DNA of 64,000 bases from Lentinus brumalis. Taxonomy: Eukaryota; Basidiomycota; Agaricomycetes; Polyporales; Polyporaceae. Shown one piece after another: positions 1 to 10,368 of this stretch; the first letter of the stretch is position 1, and the number at the start of each line of letters is the position of its first letter. Made by a program: the position numbers and the translations under genes. The stretch covers positions 496,001-560,000 of the forward strand of contig MARA01000001.1 in NCBI GenBank assembly GCA_001792895.1, in the 5' to 3' direction. Under the pieces are notes generated by a model. That model saw nothing but the letters and a program-made list of their open reading frames with translations. It made no database searches and was not told the DNA's origin.

Positions 1-385
1 ACTGACACTGACAACTTGCTCCACAGCCGCGAAGAGGGCGAGTCCTTCAGGCAGCCCGACTCCGACTCCCCTCTGCTCGACCGGGGCCGTTCAGTGCTGT
101 AACAAGGTTACCACAGCCAGTGACGGCACCGCGGCCCTCATTATCTCACTGTTGGGCGTTGTCGTGAAGGACCCCAATCTCCCCCTCGGGATCACCTGTA
201 CCCCTCTCCCCGACAACGAAGTTGGGTCAGGTACATGGTGAGCTCCATCCCCGCTATGCACGCTTGCTCGCGATCAGAAGTGACCGGACAGCTCACCCGC
301 CGCGTCACAGCTCTACTACCCCGTGTGCTGCGCGAACAACAGTTTCAACGGCATTCTCGCCCTCGGCTGCGTCCCCGGTGCGTAG
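1..385 (+). CDS. Class I hydrophobin, 5' end outside window
   Basis: Hydrophobins are small secreted proteins that self-assemble into amphipathic films on hyphae and spores. The open frame from the window edge reads C-x6-CC, then 32 residues to a single Cys (LGITC). After an intron, the exon at 311-385 reads VCC, 12 residues, then C and the stop after VPGA. This matches Cys1-2-3-4 and Cys6-7-8 of class I hydrophobins, with the usual TTASDGT and FNGILALGC blocks. The signal peptide lies left of the window. Cys5, expected five residues before the second CC, is not found, and no GT-AG intron across about 231-310 joins the halves in phase, so the copy may be decayed or the intron misread. Family identity is firm; integrity is not. 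Confidence 0.8.
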
Positions 386-673
386 TCCCTCTCGATGTTT
401 GTAGCATCAGCACCACGATGAGCGAGAGTCGCTGACGTTGTCTACATGCTCGTCCCAGTTACCGTCGAATCTTGAAAGCGCTGGCATCCAGAAAGCTTTG
501 CCGCCACCTCCTCTTTCCGCTCAGGCACTTCGCGTGTCTTTCCCCGACAGAACACTGTCTTGTGGGCGAGCGTCGCCGCCGATACGGGCTTGTTGAGTCA
601 CAGTCGAAGACCTAACGGACATATGTGATATAACTGTGCTAGTAGCGTCCGTTCTTTTGTTATATAGTCGTGT

Positions 674-1690
674 CTAGAGCACCTCCATGGCACCCCACTC
701 CAACACCCTGAAGCGATCACGTTGCCAGGCCTCAGCTTGTACGCCGACAACTTTAGGCCAGTCGACCTCTGCAGCGCGGTCTCGGGCCGGCTGCCAGTCA
801 GCAGATTGTGCGTCGTCCGAGGGAATTCCGCGGAACAGCATGAACACTCGAGTTACGACATCCGGGGCGGGAGTAACCTCGAGCTCTGCCGCGCGTTCGT
901 ACGCCGCTTGCGGGAGGAAGCGGAGGGCAACGTATGGCTTCTTCGACAGCGCGGGGAGCCAGTATGTGATGAAGTCGTTGCGAGCGGAGGTGTGTAGGCT
1001 GAGGCCCTTGAGGACGCCGTCGATGTAAGGCAGAAGCTTGATGAAGGGAAGCAAGACGGCGGTCGGAGAATGAGGCTCCAGCGACGGGCAGGACGGGTCG
1101 AAGTGCTCGACATCGTCCCGCACTTCCCGTCCCGGACTGAGAGGCGGGCTCGGAGGAATGGCGTCGCCAATAGAGAGCGCCTCCCAGAAGAGATAGGAAA
1201 GCTCGAGGCCCGTCGTCTTCTCGACAAGCGTCCCATCGACGTCGGCCGAGACGGACCAGGTGACGCTCTCCTTGCCGCTCTCTGGGATTCTGGTCCGTAC
1301 TAGAGGATAGACGTGCGAGAACGACCACTGCGGAACGAGATGAACGGAGACGGTCGCACTGGGAAGGGGCTGGGGCGGGAAGAGATAGATGACTGGCTTT
1401 CCCCCGCGAAGGCGCTCCACGAGGTCGAGGGTGCTATTGCGCAGGATGTTGTAGTCTGAAAGCGTACGACCGTCCTCCAGCTGCTGCCCACGGAAGATGA
1501 GCCGCTGATAGTGCGAAGGTATGTCGAACAGCGACTCGATCCTGTCCTTCAAGTCCTCTATCGTTTCGCTTGACTCGGTGGGCACGGTGAGCGTTTTGCC
1601 GTCGGCCCTAGAGGTGACGTGAGCGGCGACCATCGAGGACATGCATGGGACGTACAACATTATATTAACGGTCATACTCCCCGCATACAA
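674..1690 (-). CDS. Ubiquitin domain fused to KPVIYLFPP domain (copy 1)
   Basis: The frame encodes a ubiquitin fold ([33 protein letters not shown]) ending ERLRGG at residues 96-97 of the frame. It is followed immediately by KPVIYLFPP and a 241-residue domain with conserved [27 protein letters not shown] and terminal [12 protein letters not shown]. From memory, the second domain resembles bacterial proteins that begin KPVIYLYPEK and carry SYLFWEG, YWLP and FTVVEWGG; function unknown. The ubiquitin part keeps the Ile44 patch but has Gln for Lys48 and Arg for Lys63. MSSMVAAHV near 1642 is the likeliest local ATG, but the frame stays open upstream to about 1845, so it may be the downstream part of the gene whose first exons lie at 1896-2360. 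Neighbour copy: 2653-4184. Confidence 0.8.
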   Translation of the reverse strand: MYAGSMTVNIMLYVPCMSSMVAAHVTSRADGKTLTVPTESSETIEDLKDRIESLFDIPSHYQRLIFRGQQLEDGRTLSDYNILRNSTLDLVERLRGGKPVIYLFPPQPLPSATVSVHLVPQWSFSHVYPLVRTRIPESGKESVTWSVSADVDGTLVEKTTGLELSYLFWEALSIGDAIPPSPPLSPGREVRDDVEHFDPSCPSLEPHSPTAVLLPFIKLLPYIDGVLKGLSLHTSARNDFITYWLPALSKKPYVALRFLPQAAYERAAELEVTPAPDVVTRVFMLFRGIPSDDAQSADWQPARDRAAEVDWPKVVGVQAEAWQRDRFRVLEWGAMEVL

Positions 1691-1895
1691 CCCAGTCGCT
1701 TCACCCTTCCGCGAGCTCAGCGGGATGCTACCCCGCCCGGCATGTGCTGGTACCCTTTGGCACTGCCGACAGATACTTGCATGGATGGCGCTCGCTGAGC
1801 ACTGGACTGGGTACGGCGAGAACCCGTCCTTCGGATGATATTCATTCTTGAATGCGTGTCAGAGAAATGAACGTCCCCTCTATGACCTCCGCGAC

Positions 1896-2360
1896 TTACC
1901 CGGCCGATCGGGACGCATTAAGGGGAGGAGCATGAACGGATTGGTTGCTCGTCTCCAGGTCTAGAGAAGGCGTATCTTCGTCCGAATCGCACATGCGGGG
2001 AACTCGAGAGAGCGTCACAATCGCCATATTGGGCATATACTTCAGCATGTCGTCCGTAAGTTCGAGTTCAGTGCCATGCACGTTGCCGAGGAGGATGTAG
2101 TCGTAATCATGCGACCGAAGACGGAAGTGCACGCACGCCTTCTGCACGATCTGCTGTCCGTGGAATATGAGTTGAGTACTCTGCAGCCGCGATGCAGCGT
2201 CGGCGACGCGCCGCCTCAGGCTGTTGATAGACTGCTTACTTCGATGTCGGTACTCTCGAATCCTGCCGTGCGTGACTTCCACTTTACACGGACGATGTCT
2301 GGGCCGGCAGACTTTATTTGCTGGAGAGGATGAGATAGGTACCGGGACAGGAGGCAAATT
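1896..2360 (-). CDS. UBL (TUG-like) N-terminal exons of copy 1
   Basis: The two readable exons align with the first two exons of the intact gene at 2653-4184. One reads IVRVKWKSRTAGF...DIE and ends at a gtaagc donor; the next reads IVQKACVHFRLRSHDYDYIL then LELTDDMLKYMPNMAIVTL. The pattern KAC-x-HF, a hydrophobic turn, LxLxDDM and NMAIVTL resembles the ubiquitin-like domain at the start of TUG/ASPL proteins (family comparison from memory). A strong donor (gtaagtcgcgg) follows the Ser/Asp-rich tail near 1905, and several acceptors before 1690 would join it in phase with the ubiquitin frame at 674-1690. A single B-A gene is therefore likely but not proven. The 5' exon with an ATG could not be identified. 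Confidence 0.55.
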   Translation of the reverse strand, partial: NLPPVPVPISSSPANKVCRPRHRPCKVEVTHGRIREYRHRSKQSINSLRRRVADAASRLQSTQLIFHGQQIVQKACVHFRLRSHDYDYILLGNVHGTELELTDDMLKYMPNMAIVTLSRVPRMCDSDEDTPSLDLETSNQSVHAPPLNASRSAG

Positions 2361-2652
2361 GAGCCTCAGGACGGCTGTTCCGAAAGAAGGGTACACGAGA
2401 AGCGCTGGATCTCGATAACGAATATACCAAACCGCCCACCCCAAAGTAGCTCCAGGCGCAATTGAAGCATGCACACGTGAAGGCACAAGGCAATGTGTAA
2501 CATGTTCATAGCGTACATAACCAGATACACCAGATATACATCTGTACAGTCACCCGCCCTCGTGTTCAGACTCCAGTCATCGTACATCACAACTAGTACT
2601 CGCCCGAAACCGCAGCATATACGAAGAAAGTCCTCTGCAGACTCGTTGAACC

Positions 2653-4184
2653 TCACAAAATCTCCATGGCGCCCCATTCCAAAACCCTGAAGCAACTTTC
2701 ATCCCAAGCAGCTTGTCTCACCCCAACAACGCTCGGCCAGTCCACTCCTCCAGCCCGTCCTAGAGCGGCGCTCCAGAGGTCAGACTGAGCCTCTTCCGTC
2801 GCGAGACCTCGAAACAGCATAAATACGCGAGTTACAACGTCTAGAGTGGGAGTGACCTCGAGCTCCGCTGCACGTTCGTACGCCGCCTGGGGAACGAAGC
2901 GAAGCGCGACGTACGGCGTCTTCGACAGCGCGGGGAGCCAGTAGGTGATGAAGTCGTTGCGAGCACTCGTATGTAGGGTAAGGGTCTTGAGTGCGGCGTC
3001 GAGATAGGGGAGGAGTGCAACAAATGGCAGGAGGACGGTAGTCGGTTGGCCTGGCTCGAGTGATGGATGGGATGGATCGAAGTACTCTGCGGTGCCGACG
3101 GAACGGACGGATACCTCCGGAGAAGTGAGAGAGTCCGTTCTGGTCTGAGCCTCCCAAAAGAAGTAGGATAGCTCGACTCCGGTGCAGTTATCAACGAGAG
3201 CACCGTTCGGACTGGCAGAAACAGACCAAGTGATGCTCTGCTTGCCGTCATTGGATGATTTGATGTCGCAAAGTGGATAGATATGGCTGAATGTCCACTG
3301 GGGAACAAGGCGAACAGATACCATAGCATCCGGGACTGGGGACGGTGGGAAGAGGTAGATGACGGGCTTTCCTCCGCGGAGCCGTAGAACCAAATGGACA
3401 GTATCGCCATCGACAACGCCATGAGACGACAGGATGCAGCAATCGCACAACTGTACTCCACGGAAGATGAGTCGCTGTTGATCAAGCGGAATGCCTTCCT
3501 TATCCTGTATGAAGCCCTTCAAATCCCGGGTTGCTCCATTGGGAGGGATATGACAGCGAATAGTCTTTCCGGTTAACCTAGTCGTTAAGGTTTAAGCTCC
3601 CCATAAGAGTACAGCGGGTACAATGACGACTGACGTTTTGACGAGCACCATTGTGCTAGACCTCTCGCCGTCGGGTTGTTCTATGCGAGGGATGGGCACT
3701 TCCGCGTCACAAATATGGGGAAAGGCAAGGGCTTGTGACGCGGTATCCGCCCAACTGACGGGACGAATAGCATACGTCACTCTACGTTGATTGTCAGGTA
3801 TCAGGCAGACATACCTTGCTTCATCGCCCCGACCATAGTGACACTCATGCCTCTCCTCTGGAATGCGTCTCAGCTTGACTATTGCGTTCTCAGCGAGTCG
3901 CCCCATTGTGTCGTCCGATAGTTCCATAGATTTCCCTTCTATCAGGCTTTCCAGCACTAGCTCATGCTCGATGCCCCCGAGCCGGAAATGCTTGCATGCT
4001 TTCTGAATGACGGACTGGGTTCGAAGAATTCATGTCAGGATGATGCATACTAACTCGCATGAACTACGGTGCGTACCTCAACACTGCCATGGTTGAATCC
4101 TACGGTGCGGGCATTCCACCTCACCCGGATGAGCATCGAAGTTGATGTGGGGCTCGCCGCAATTTGTCGGCGTCGACCATACAT
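2653..4184 (-). CDS. [21 protein letters not shown] triple-domain protein (copy 2, intact)
   Basis: Four exons (4184-4077, 4014-3815, 3754-3635, 3577-2653) join in frame into 450 residues. Residues 1-105 hold a TUG-like ubiquitin-like domain ([38 protein letters not shown]). Residues 138-212 are ubiquitin: MVLVKT|LTGKTI with the intron inside Thr7, then [16 protein letters not shown] and LVLRLRGG. Residues 213-450 are the KPVIYLFPP domain with [27 protein letters not shown] and [12 protein letters not shown]. Lys48 is Val and Lys63 is lost, while Lys6, 11, 27 and 33 and the Ile44 patch remain. A deubiquitinase could in principle cut after RGG and release a protein starting KPV (inference). 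Introns are 57-62 nt. Physiological role unknown. Confidence 0.8.
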
Positions 4185-4560
4185 GTTGGAGTTGGTGCAC
4201 AATGACAGGAGATGGGAGGGATCGGAAACCGACGAAACACCGACCTTTCTGTCATGATGCTGCGGTAGGAGGGCTGCAGCACCGAATATGCTTGTATCTC
4301 ACGGTCACGGTACCTGTTAACAAGCATGGTATGAGAAGTTCCATCGTACTATCAATCCGGCAAGAGTAACAGAGCTAAGTCGCCCGAGCGGAATCTACAT
4401 GCTGTAGGAGGTCGGGTCGAGCACGAGGTGCTCCTAGATACTTGAGGACAGAATACCGCTCTGGTCCTGGCAGTCCGCGCCACAACTGGGGCAAACTCGC
4501 TCATGAGTCATCAGCATCCCGCAGAGTCCACAAAACCCGACGAACTCGTCTCACCCGACG

Positions 4561-5050
4561 TCACAGTACCTCCATCGCACCCCACTCCAACACCCTGAAG
4601 CGGCTCTTGTCCCAAGCCTCTATTTTCACTCCGACAATGCTCGGCCACTGGTCCACGTGTCCGGCGCGGTCTCGCGCCGCAACCCAGGTAGCAGACTTAG
4701 TGTCCTCTGCGGAAACGCCTCGGAAAAGCATGAACACGCGGGTCACAACGTCTGGAGTGGGAGTGACCTCGAGCTCCGCTGCACGTTCGTACGCCGCCTG
4801 GGGAACGAAGCGAAGCGCGACGTACGGCGTCTTCGACAGCGCGGGGAGCCAGTAGGTGATGAAGTCGTTCCGAGCGGAGGTGTGTAGGCTGAGGCTCTTG
4901 AGGACGCCGTCGATGTAATTGAAGAAGCTCGATGAAGGGAAGCAAGACGGTGGTCGGAGAATGAGGCTCCAGCGAAGGGCAGGACGGATCGAAGTGCTCG
5001 ACCTCGTCCCGCAACTGCCTTCCTGGACTGAGAGGCGGGCTCCGTCCCAG
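4561..5050 (-). pseudogene. Third copy of KPVIYLFPP domain, 3' fragment, frameshifted
   Basis: The DNA is nearly identical to the C-terminal half of the copies at 674 and 2653, including [29 protein letters not shown] and a final [12 protein letters not shown]. Compared with copy 1, one extra base near 4917 (gcttcttcaatta against gcttctgcctta) shifts the frame between the LLPFIELL and LHTSARN segments. The ubiquitin part and KPVIYLFPP start are missing. Homology stops near 5050, where sequence of the unrelated F family begins. This is a truncated, broken tandem copy. Confidence 0.8.
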
Positions 5051-5375
5051 AAGGGAGCTGGGTTACCGCGTCGTCAACGCACTCGACGTTGACAATACAT
5101 TCGCACTCCGAGACTTTGGTCTGTTGAACGTCGGCTGTTTCGTCGTAGCGGAATGGTTCGAAATTGTTGGGAACATGTGCACGAGAGGACTGCGGGGTTC
5201 CACAGTCGTTCTGTACACCGTGCGGGTGCACAGTATTGAAGATGCGGTGAAAGGAGCCGGCCGCGAAATACCCGACATCTCCCAGTTGCACTGGTTCTTC
5301 GCCAAACCACAGTGCACGTCCGTGGCCAAGAAGTCCGAGGGTTTCGGCAAAGTCTTCTGAGAAATATGGCATCAT
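5051..5375 (-). pseudogene. F-family N-terminal fragment
   Basis: The frame reads LGHGRALWFGEEP, LGDVGYFAAGSFHRIFN and VPNNFEPF, the N-terminal motifs of family F (compare 21841-23237). The rest of the F protein (GALL, FISG-x-TKT, AAAGP blocks) is absent; the frame instead runs out of phase into the [15 protein letters not shown] fragment at 4561-5050. It appears to be a rearrangement product joining pieces of two families. Confidence 0.65.
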
Positions 5376-6668
5376 TCACTGACGTGGTATGTGTGGATGG
5401 AAGGTGGGTGGTGGCGCGATATAATGTGCTAGTACGTGCTTTTGCACCAGGACGGAAGGACGTCAGTATGACAGCCAGATAAACGGGGAGGGGGCACACC
5501 AACTTCAACGGGACGACGCCACCGGAGTGCGACTGCAAAGACACGAGCAATTGCTGCTTCAGACTGAGACATGACTCGCTTATGAGGGGAAGAATGGCGC
5601 TCGATAGTAGGAATGATGAAAGGGGGCTGTTCGTCCTTGAGCGTGTGCACACTCCATTCCCATTCCCATTCCCATGTCAACCATCAATGCTATTGAGGTC
5701 AAGCTGAGTACAATACGGACTGTACTTGCCGGGGTCTTTATCAGTCAAGTGTTCGACGATGCTGCAGTCGATACCGGGCGGCACAGCGGGAAATCCCTAC
5801 GGGCATATGCGTAGGGAAACCGACTGCGTCGGGATGGAGTTGAATATCGCCTGAGAGACGTGAAACTGGGCCTGTTTTGACGATGGACTTGGAGAGCCCG
5901 AAACTTGTCTGGCATCCGAGAAGTCCATATGATGGTGATAAAACCTGATGGTCGATTCGTGTAGCTGCCTGATCATACACAAGAACAAGAGTACCAGAAT
6001 GATCCGAGAAGAGGTGGAATGCAAGACGAGGCCATTCGAGAGGTAGCGTGCTATGGGAGCGGCTCCGCGGGCGATTCGTTGGGGTACATGCGTTTCAGAT
6101 GGCGATATTTGCGCAACGAATACAGAGCAAGAGTCTCTGGAGAACAAGAGCTATGGCCAACAAGCTTTGCATAAGATGAAGGACGTACCATTTCGAATAT
6201 ACTCCCCTAGCCTGATAGCCTTCTCAATCTCCTGCGGGTCCGTGAGGTTGCGATTCTCTGCTCGATGGTCAGAGCGCGTCAACTCGCTTCTCCAGAACGC
6301 TCACTCTCGAAGAGTCCGCGTAACTTCTTGTGGAAGTTATACCTGAGTACACAGTGAGTCTAATGCCATACTTCGATATCACAAGAACATGACGTACGCG
6401 GGGTCGGGGTAGTCGCGGCCCAGCCTGTGTAGCTCCTTGTAGAGGGCAATCACCCGGAGGCGAGTTTGGTTACTCGCCATGATAAACGTCTCATGCGACC
6501 AGCTAGACGGGTACGAGGAGGTCGTGGTCGACGACGAGCACGACGAATCGCGCGCGATATAGGAATTACGGGCACGTGCCCCGGTATCCTCGGATTCTTG
6601 CACGCGCCCTCGTCTTGCACGACCACGACCACGCGTCCCCAACTCCTCTTTGCTCGCCGCTCGACGCC
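5376..6668. other. Intergenic, no supported gene
   Basis: Only short, unrelated open frames occur, none with recognisable motifs or a consistent splice chain. The right end (about 6400-6668) must contain the promoter and 5' UTR of the Sec14-like gene. A short (ccatt)n-like run (cattcccattcccattccc) lies near 5660. Confidence 0.5.
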
Positions 6669-8039
6669 ATGGCTTCCGCTGAGGGCAAGATCTACGTGTC
6701 GCCGCCGCCGCCGCGCATCCCCGTGGACCCTGCCGTTCTCCCTCCTCAGCTCAAGCTCACTGAGTCGCAGCAGAAGCTGTATGACGAGGTCCTGGAACAC
6801 TTTACGAAGGAAGGTTATGAGCTGCCGGAGGTGGACAATGGTGCTTTGACGGAAGAGGAAAAGTTCTGGTTGGTACGTTCGGAGCGCAGACCAGGGTGTG
6901 CTTGCTAACGCGCCGGCGGTGCGGACGAAAGAGCTGCGAGTGTCTCCTCAGGTGCGTTTCTTCGCTCAAGATATTGCAGTGACAGATGGGTCATGCTGGA
7001 TTAACCCGTCCAGGTTCATCCGTGCGGTCAAGTGGGCGAGTGCACAAGCCGCGATCAAGCGTCTTGAGGGCACGCTGAAATGGAGGCGTGAATACGGTCT
7101 CTATGACCTCATCACAGCTTCCTATGTCGAACCCGAGGTAAGGCCCCTGCATCCTTGCTCGTTGAACCCGACTCTCATGCCTACGCAGGCTGTCACGGGC
7201 AAGATGGTCATCTGGGGCTACGACGTCGATAACCGACCTGCTCTGTACCTCCGTCCAAGCAAGCAGAACACGGAGGAGAGCATTCGACAAGTGCACTACG
7301 TGGTGTGGGCGCTGGAGCGCCTTACCGAACTCATGGGCCCCGGGGTAGAGTGAGTCTCTCATCCGTATCCGTGGTGCTGTCCGGCGACTCAACCCTGACA
7401 CCGCAGGACCCTGGCTCTCATGGTGAACTTCGCCGATAGGGCGAAGAATCCCTCACTGGGCCAGTCGCGAGCGGTAAGTCCCCCAGCCAGCGAGGTCTCT
7501 TGCATATCATACCGACCGCTGACACTGACTTCCAGGTGCTGAACATCCTGCAGACACACTGTATGTACTCGTTTCCTCTACCAGGTGCGAGCGTGCGCTA
7601 TAACAAGCCCTCTCCACCAGATCCCGAGCGCCTCGGCCGTGCACTGGTGGTAAACGTGCCCTTCCTCCTAAACGCGTTCTTCAAGATGATCACGCCCTTC
7701 ATCGACCCGCTCACGCGCCCCAAGCTGCGCTTCAACCCAGACTGCATCGCCGAGGGCCTCTTTACACCCGACCAGCTCATCAGCGAGTGGAACGGGACCG
7801 CGAACTTCGAGTACGAACACGAGAAGTACTGGGGAGCGCTCGTGCGCATGTCTGCCGAGCGCAGAGAGCGGCTCTGGGAGAAGTGGCGCGAACATGGGGC
7901 CAAGGTCGGCGTGCGGGAGTGGGATCTGAAGTGCGATATCGAAAACGAAGACGCGGCAGCGAAACCTGCAGGCGAGACGGTCACTACCGCAGGGGAGACG
8001 GTCACTACCGCAGGCGAGACGGTCACTACCACAGTGTAG
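6669..8039 (+). CDS. Sec14-like CRAL-TRIO phospholipid transfer protein
   Basis: Seven exons (6669-6872, 6932-6951, 7014-7137, 7189-7349, 7407-7473, 7536-7560, 7621-8039) give a CRAL-TRIO N segment (EEKFWLSCECLLRFIRAVKW), then the lipid-binding fold: WGYDVDNRPALYLRPSKQN, ALMVNFADRAKNPSLGQSRA, YPERLGRALVVNVPFLLNAF, IDPLTRPKLRFNPD. This is the pattern of fungal Sec14 homologues of the Csr1/Sfh2 type, which move phosphatidylinositol and other lipids between membranes and affect lipid metabolism and azole tolerance. The 20-nt second exon is supported by the restored SCECLLRF motif. The C-terminus carries three tandem AGETVTT repeats (7973-8034). Start chosen at the first ATG with a conserved Pro-rich lead. 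The exact paralogue is not certain. Confidence 0.9.
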
Positions 8040-8373
8040 GAGGTCAAGCCGGGGGCGGAGGCATACGCTGCGAACGCCACGGCAACTGCACCCGCAACTG
8101 ATGCTTTTTGAGCATTGACTATAGAGACGGCGGATATCTTGGGACTATATCAATGGTATATAATACTTTCTGAACTTCTCCATCGATGTTGCACATCGCG
8201 TGTCGACAACGCCGGGGTGCGTTTTAGATGTCTTCGATCGATGCTGACGGGTATCTAGCATACATATTCCAGGCACGTATCGTGGGCAAAGAGGGAAGAA
8301 TAATGGTACACTGGCAGCAGTCTTCCTCATGCATCACGACGCCGATGACGGTCAACACATGTGCTACAGGCAT
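8040..8373. other. Convergent intergenic space
   Basis: Space between the 3' ends of the Sec14-like gene and the F gene on the other strand. It should hold both polyadenylation regions; no coding signal is seen. Confidence 0.5.
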
Positions 8374-10161
8374 TCACAGTACGAAACTGGGTGCGAGAGT
8401 TGGTGCGCATATCGGGTCGCAACCTGAATGATGATCTTGGTGGCAATGCGGTATCTCAGCTCGAGAGATATGGCTGACAGGCTCGATCGTCGACATACCT
8501 GCGATAGCGCGCCCAGAGCGCAAAGATACTCCCTCCCAACAAGAGACGCATGTACTATCGGGAGGAGTCGACGCGCCATGCAAGTCGGACGAGTTCTCAC
8601 CTATGCCACACGCATCTACTCGACATTCCTGCCCATGCGATGAGTCGAGGGAGGATGCTGAGCACGAAAAATATGCTGTAATGGTTCCGTCGCCTATGCA
8701 ATATTCAGCACGCCGTACAGCTCAAGGTATACAGCAGACGTACTTGACATTTCCTCGTGAATACGGGGTTGCAACCCTGACAGGGCATCTTCGAGGTCAA
8801 CGGCTGGTATAGGTTGGCCCTTGTTGATTCGGTGAGCGCGAGCATTTTGACGGTCGTGGCGATACTCACCTCGAACAGATCCAGCAGGTCGGTGTCAGAT
8901 GCAATGACGAAGTCTGCTTCTGAATGCTGATGGATGAATCAGCTGCGCGGCCACGTTGGAGCCAGAAGACCCGGCGAAACACACCTCCAGCATGTATTGC
9001 AAGAGAGCATCTACGGGGTCACCAGTCTCCTGGTAGTAGTAAGTCGTCCTCGCTTCAGTCTCGAGAGCAGTACAGATCGCAGGTTACTAACCTTCGTCTC
9101 TGCTATCCCATACTCCTCCGCCAACCACTCCATCTCGGATATGACCTCAGGGTCGTCCGTGTAGTCTTCGCGATTCACAGGCGGGATCACGTCGGGACTG
9201 GGACTCGGAGAGCGGTCGTGTGGAAGTTCGTGGGGCCTGCGGCGGCCACAATCTTCCTTGGGAGCGGATAACGTCTCTTTGTTCTGTAGTACTGTATGAA
9301 GATGCACTGATCGCATTCTTCCGGCTTGGTCTTCGCTTCGTCGATCTCATGCCAGCGCGGGAACAGACTCATCGGCCCATGTCGCTTGTCGACGGCAACG
9401 GTTTGGCGATCAGATGAGAATTGGATGGACGCGCCTGCAGACACGACTGGGAAGACGCAATTTCCAGACACCTTCATTTCGCGCTTGAATTCGGAGTGGT
9501 GGAATGACGCCGTGATCCATGCGGCCGTGGTCGTAAGGCCGCACACGAAGACAATATCACTTTCTTCGATGCCCCTTTGGAGCGTTGTGTTCGCGAAGTG
9601 CAACCAGCTACGTATGTTCTCCTTGACATATTTCTTCAGGTACGCTTTGCAAATAACGAAGTGCCGGTGTCCACCACCTCGGACCACCAGGAATGCGCCG
9701 GAGGCCTCTTGGCATGCGAAATGCATCCCGATGCTCGCACTGGCTGGCCCACCACTAGTAAGGCGAGGCGAGATGTGTCAGTGGTATACGAGCGGAAGTG
9801 AGTATATAGTATTGGACGCACCCCCTGACCCTTCCAGTGATAGTTCTACGCCTTGTATGCTCCGGCCATGTAACACCGGAGAGGTAATGCAGTGTGGCAC
9901 CTTGGTCTCAGCACGCAAACTCGGGTCTAGCCTGAAAGGCACATGGCCGGACGGCACACCTCTGCCCTGTGTGTTCGTATCGTGGGGATCTGCTGCAGCA
10001 TTGAACAGGACGTAGAAGAAGCCGTCCTCAATGAAGCCCACATCGAAGAGACTGACGGGCCCATCAGGACCCCACATCGGATGTCCGAAGTTGTATCGAG
10101 CGAGCTCCTTCGCATAGACTGCAGAGTAGTGCGGGGCAGGCCTAGATCTGAAGAGTGTCAT
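8374..10161 (-). CDS. F-family protein, unknown function (Fb)
   Basis: Multi-exon member of a family occurring five times here. In order: YAKELARYNFGHPMWGPDGP, DVGFIEDGFFYVLFN, SGAFLVVRGGGHRHFVICKA, KENIRSWLHFANTTL, DIVFVCGLTTTAAWITASF, DQCIFIQYYRTKRR and KIVAAAGP. Small C-terminal exons follow: DPVDALLQYMLE, ASDTDLLDLFE, then VDLEDALSGLQPRIHEEMS. These small exons recur in the copies at 21841 and 31950, supporting the splice pattern. No stop or frameshift was found. The 3' end (Ser/Cys-rich tail, stop 8374-8376) is least certain. Such proteins are numerous in Agaricomycetes; I know no assigned biochemical function. It is divergently arranged with Fc, about 200 bp apart. Confidence 0.7.
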
Positions 10162-10368
10162 ATCGGAGAGCGAGCGGGTCAGAACGCAGCTCGCTGACAC
10201 TGGCAGTGACAGTACTTACTAGATGTTGCAAGATGAGTAGAGGACCGACGCACGCGGTCTGTGCGTGGGATGAATCTATCGTAACATCATTAGCACCGAA
10301 GGCGATTCACACGCTGGTTAGCACTCAGTTCTCAGATCTCCGACTGTAACACACACTCTGGTCTGACA

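Noticed and set aside
2841..3485. Long 214-residue frame on the minus strand inside the KPVIYLFPP gene
   Set aside because: Out-of-phase shadow of the real exon; Ser/Pro/Arg composition and no homology to the paralogue in the same frame.
4121..4327. Separate 68-residue gene on the minus strand
   Set aside because: It overlaps the first exon of the triple-domain gene in another phase; the spliced frame aligns with copy 1 and this one does not.
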